Shown: one piece after another, positions 61,849 through 64,000 of the stretch
Layout: every line of letters starts with the position of its first letter
Numbering within the stretch: position 1 is the first letter of the stretch
NCBI GenBank assembly: GCA_014695255.1
Contig: JACJNX010000126.1
Coordinates: 1 to 64,000 of the forward strand
Length of the DNA: 64,000 nucleotides
Source of the DNA: Cyanobacteria bacterium FACHB-63
Lineage (GTDB): Bacteria > Cyanobacteriota > Cyanobacteriia > Leptolyngbyales > Leptolyngbyaceae
Direction: 5' to 3'
Program-made: the position numbers and the translations under genes
Notes under the pieces: model-generated
Told to the model about the DNA's origin: nothing
The model's database searches: none
What the model saw: the letters and a program-made list of their open reading frames with translations, nothing else

Positions 61849-63993
61849 CTATTCGCGCATGTGACAGCATGGAAGCTCAACTACAATTTGGCTTCCTTTG
61901 CCTGTCGCTGGTGCGAAATACAACGCTCCATGATGGCGATCGACAATGATTTGATGACTTAAAGCAAGCCCTAACCCCAAATGCCTAGATTTGGTGGACA
62001 CAAACGGTTGAAATAGCCGTGTTTGCTCCTGAAGGTCAATACCATCTCCATTATCGGCAATGCAAAATCGAACGCGATCGCGCAATACTTCACCTGATAA
62101 AATGATCACGGGAGGTGTGGATCGTGCTGGATCTGCAACTGCCTCGATCGCATTCGTCAAAAGTTGCAAGAAAGCTTGGCTCAATTGCTTGGGATAGCAC
62201 TCAATTTCTGGAAGTTTTCCATACGCTTTAGAAAGGTAAATCTTGAAGTCGCCATATTGCTGATTCAACCTATCCCGCAACAGCATCAGCACTGCGTCAA
62301 TACAATCATTCAAGTCGATCTGGCTTAGTTCTTCCTTTTCTAATTCTGTGCAGGTATTCAAAAACCGCAGTGTCGCTTGAATATCATTGCAGGCAAATCG
62401 TTTGGCGCTAAGCAAATCGGGTAAGGATGCTGAAATATCGTTTGGATTAATAATTTGCAGGGCTTCTTCAAGTTCATCACGATCAGGACAATCCTGCTGG
62501 TAGAGATCGACCAGTTCAAGCAGCCCACATAAATCAGTTTCGACTTGATTGAGGTGAGCATTTAATCGCCCAAAGTTTTGACTCAGACGACGAGTGGCGG
62601 CTGATACTAAAGATGGGAAGTGTGAGCTGTGTTGAGCATCCAACGCTTGAAGCTCTCGCACGATCGATAGCACTTCGGAATCGGAATAAGGAACAATTCG
62701 CGCCTCATAAAATCGTAAAACATCTTCAACAAAGAGCGAGTAGCGGCAGGTTTGTAATTTCTGCGTCTCCAAGCATTGTTGAATCGATTGAACTAAACCT
62801 TCTGCTATCTTCTCTGGTAAAACCTCAGAGAGAGTACGCCCTAAAAGCTCATCTGGTGGAACGATCGGGGATTGCCCTACTGCAGGAAAGAAATCGACGT
62901 GAACGCCATGACGATCAATACGAAACATCATGTCAGGAATCGCCTGAATTAATGCTTCTTTCGTTGCTAACGTTGACCGCAGCCGCGTTTCTGATTTTTT
63001 AAGCGCGGTTGCAGCTTCTAAGTGCGCCTGTCTCTGCTCATAGCGCTCTTTAGCAAGCGAAATTGCAAAGGCAGCGGAGGTAAGGAGATTGATTTCAGGC
63101 TGATTCCATAGGGCAGGCTCTACGCAGTTCACAAATCCAACGAATCCCCAGCAATTGCCCTTCGATATGAGTGGCAAAATCAGATATGCCTGAACCTGAT
63201 AACTATACAGAAGTTGCTGATCGGGTTCTGCGAGGTTCTCCACTAACTCCATATAGGGTTTGCCCTGAGACAGGTTTTGCCAAAGTGATGGTGTGACCAA
63301 ATCGTAATAGAATCGCTGCCAGAACGGATCGTCGAATGTCTTAGTAATGCCTGCAGCACACCATTCTGCGGTTTGACGACCATAGGTTCTGCCATCTTGA
63401 TCCTGCTCATTAATAAAGATGTAGCAGCGACTCGCCTGAGCAGCTTCACCCAAGAGTTGAGTGATTGCTGAAGAGTAGTAACAATTTTCGTTAGCCAGCA
63501 GTAAATGTTGAACTTCTGTGAGGGCGGAGAGATAGCGATCGCGCTGAGCCAATAAAGATTCAGCCTGTTTACGAGCAGTGATGTCCCGACGAATCCCTTC
63601 GTAGTACTGAATCTGACCTTGCTCATTTAGAACACTGCGAAACGACTCAGATATCCACCGGATTGATCCGTTACTAGCCAGAATTTCAGACTCTAAATCA
63701 TCGGCTTCTCCAGAGACCGACAATTGCGAGGAAATCTCCTTCCAGCGATCGGGATTGGCATACTGAGAAGCAATGCCAATGACCTCTGACATCATATCTT
63801 CGGAGGAGAAATAGCCTGATAAACGGGCTAGAGAACTACTAACTGCTAGATATCTCCCAGCCTCAGTAATCACGAAAGCACCTTCCAATGAAGCATCTAG
63901 CTTTCTTTGATGTCGAGATTCAATTCCTGTTAGAACTTCTTCGACAAAAGACTTTGAAGTGCCTTGACGTTCTGACAATAAACGCTCTGCCAT
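61849..63993 (-). CDS. PAS-GAF sensor histidine kinase
   Basis: 714 residues if the ATG at 63993 is the true start; the frame may extend beyond the window. Domains in order: PAS (about 35-145, ending 'YYEGIRRDITARKQAESLLA'), GAF (about 165-315), a second PAS (about 345-420) and a HATPase_c domain (about 575-710). N box is 'LLTNAIEAV', G1 'CIADNGDGIDL', and G2 'TKSRHLGLGLALSHQI'. The phospho-acceptor region (about 450-500) has several His residues but no standard H-box. Ends 150 bases before the caspase operon on the same strand, so it could be linked in regulation. Confidence 0.85.
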   Translation of the reverse strand: MAERLLSERQGTSKSFVEEVLTGIESRHQRKLDASLEGAFVITEAGRYLAVSSSLARLSGYFSSEDMMSEVIGIASQYANPDRWKEISSQLSVSGEADDLESEILASNGSIRWISESFRSVLNEQGQIQYYEGIRRDITARKQAESLLAQRDRYLSALTEVQHLLLANENCYYSSAITQLLGEAAQASRCYIFINEQDQDGRTYGRQTAEWCAAGITKTFDDPFWQRFYYDLVTPSLWQNLSQGKPYMELVENLAEPDQQLLYSYQVQAYLILPLISKGNCWGFVGFVNCVEPALWNQPEINLLTSAAFAISLAKERYEQRQAHLEAATALKKSETRLRSTLATKEALIQAIPDMMFRIDRHGVHVDFFPAVGQSPIVPPDELLGRTLSEVLPEKIAEGLVQSIQQCLETQKLQTCRYSLFVEDVLRFYEARIVPYSDSEVLSIVRELQALDAQHSSHFPSLVSAATRRLSQNFGRLNAHLNQVETDLCGLLELVDLYQQDCPDRDELEEALQIINPNDISASLPDLLSAKRFACNDIQATLRFLNTCTELEKEELSQIDLNDCIDAVLMLLRDRLNQQYGDFKIYLSKAYGKLPEIECYPKQLSQAFLQLLTNAIEAVADPARSTPPVIILSGEVLRDRVRFCIADNGDGIDLQEQTRLFQPFVSTKSRHLGLGLALSHQIIVDRHHGALYFAPATGKGSQIVVELPCCHMRE

Positions 63994-64000
63994 TTTCGCT

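Overview
The window reads as part of a large plasmid or other conjugative element of a filamentous cyanobacterium. GCGATCGC (HIP1) octamers are scattered throughout. The protein families are typical of cyanobacteria: type I-D CRISPR-Cas with a WYL regulator, Uma2 nuclease, DUF433/HEPN-MNT pairs and SAV_2336/FGE proteins. There is a ParA/ParB pair and a nearly complete type IV secretion cluster. I see no rRNA, tRNA or ordinary housekeeping operon, and no replication initiator or relaxase.

Layout. 0-1.07 kb: the end of an IS110-type transposase and an IS6-type element that abuts a 5'-truncated gene. 1.07-4.4 kb: an unknown gene, a small XRE regulator and parB-parA, with a 22-bp palindrome in front of parA. 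4.49-23.45 kb: a CRISPR-Cas block bracketed by two 225-bp direct repeats, each carrying a copy of that palindrome. Inside, two arrays (51 and 16 repeats) point away from each other. Their near-identical leaders (inverted) enclose the type I-D genes. The interference/adaptation operon reads DUF433-MNT, HEPN toxin, cas10d, csc2, csc1, cas6, cas4, cas1, cas2. The cas3 helicase is a separate gene divergent from a WYL regulator. Between cas3 and the operon lie a decayed two-repeat mini-array, an 18-bp perfect inverted repeat, a 70-residue winged-helix-like gene, and a stretch that resembles the mini-array's spacer.

23.3-49.7 kb: a long minus-strand transfer region. In transcription order it encodes a VirB2-like pilin, VirB3-, VirB4-, VirB5-, VirB6-, VirB8-, VirB10- and VirB9-like proteins, an M23 peptidase, exported unknowns, a VirD4/TraD coupling protein, two unknown proteins, a 2032-residue methylase-helicase of the strawberry-notch type, topoisomerase I and a SpoIID-like protein. 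49.9-53.7 kb: plus-strand accessory genes (DUF192, a lipoprotein, a serine hydrolase, a small unknown and a Uma2 nuclease), with a recurring inverted-repeat motif in the gaps. 54.1-61.7 kb: a four-gene operon (alpha/beta hydrolase, caspase-VMAP protein, MoxR ATPase, SAV_2336-FGE protein) that fits the vWA/MoxR/VMAP class of NTP-dependent conflict systems. 61.8-64 kb: a PAS-GAF sensor kinase.

How it fits together. parAB and its palindromes would maintain the element, and the transfer region would move it. The CRISPR block and the caspase operon are two defence cargoes. The most unusual feature is the 18.0-18.75 kb gap. There, degenerate CRISPR repeats and a pseudo-spacer match (24/32 by hand) a segment upstream of the toxin-antitoxin/cas10d operon. 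This suggests either a crRNA-like RNA that regulates the TA-cas operon or a decayed duplication of such an element.
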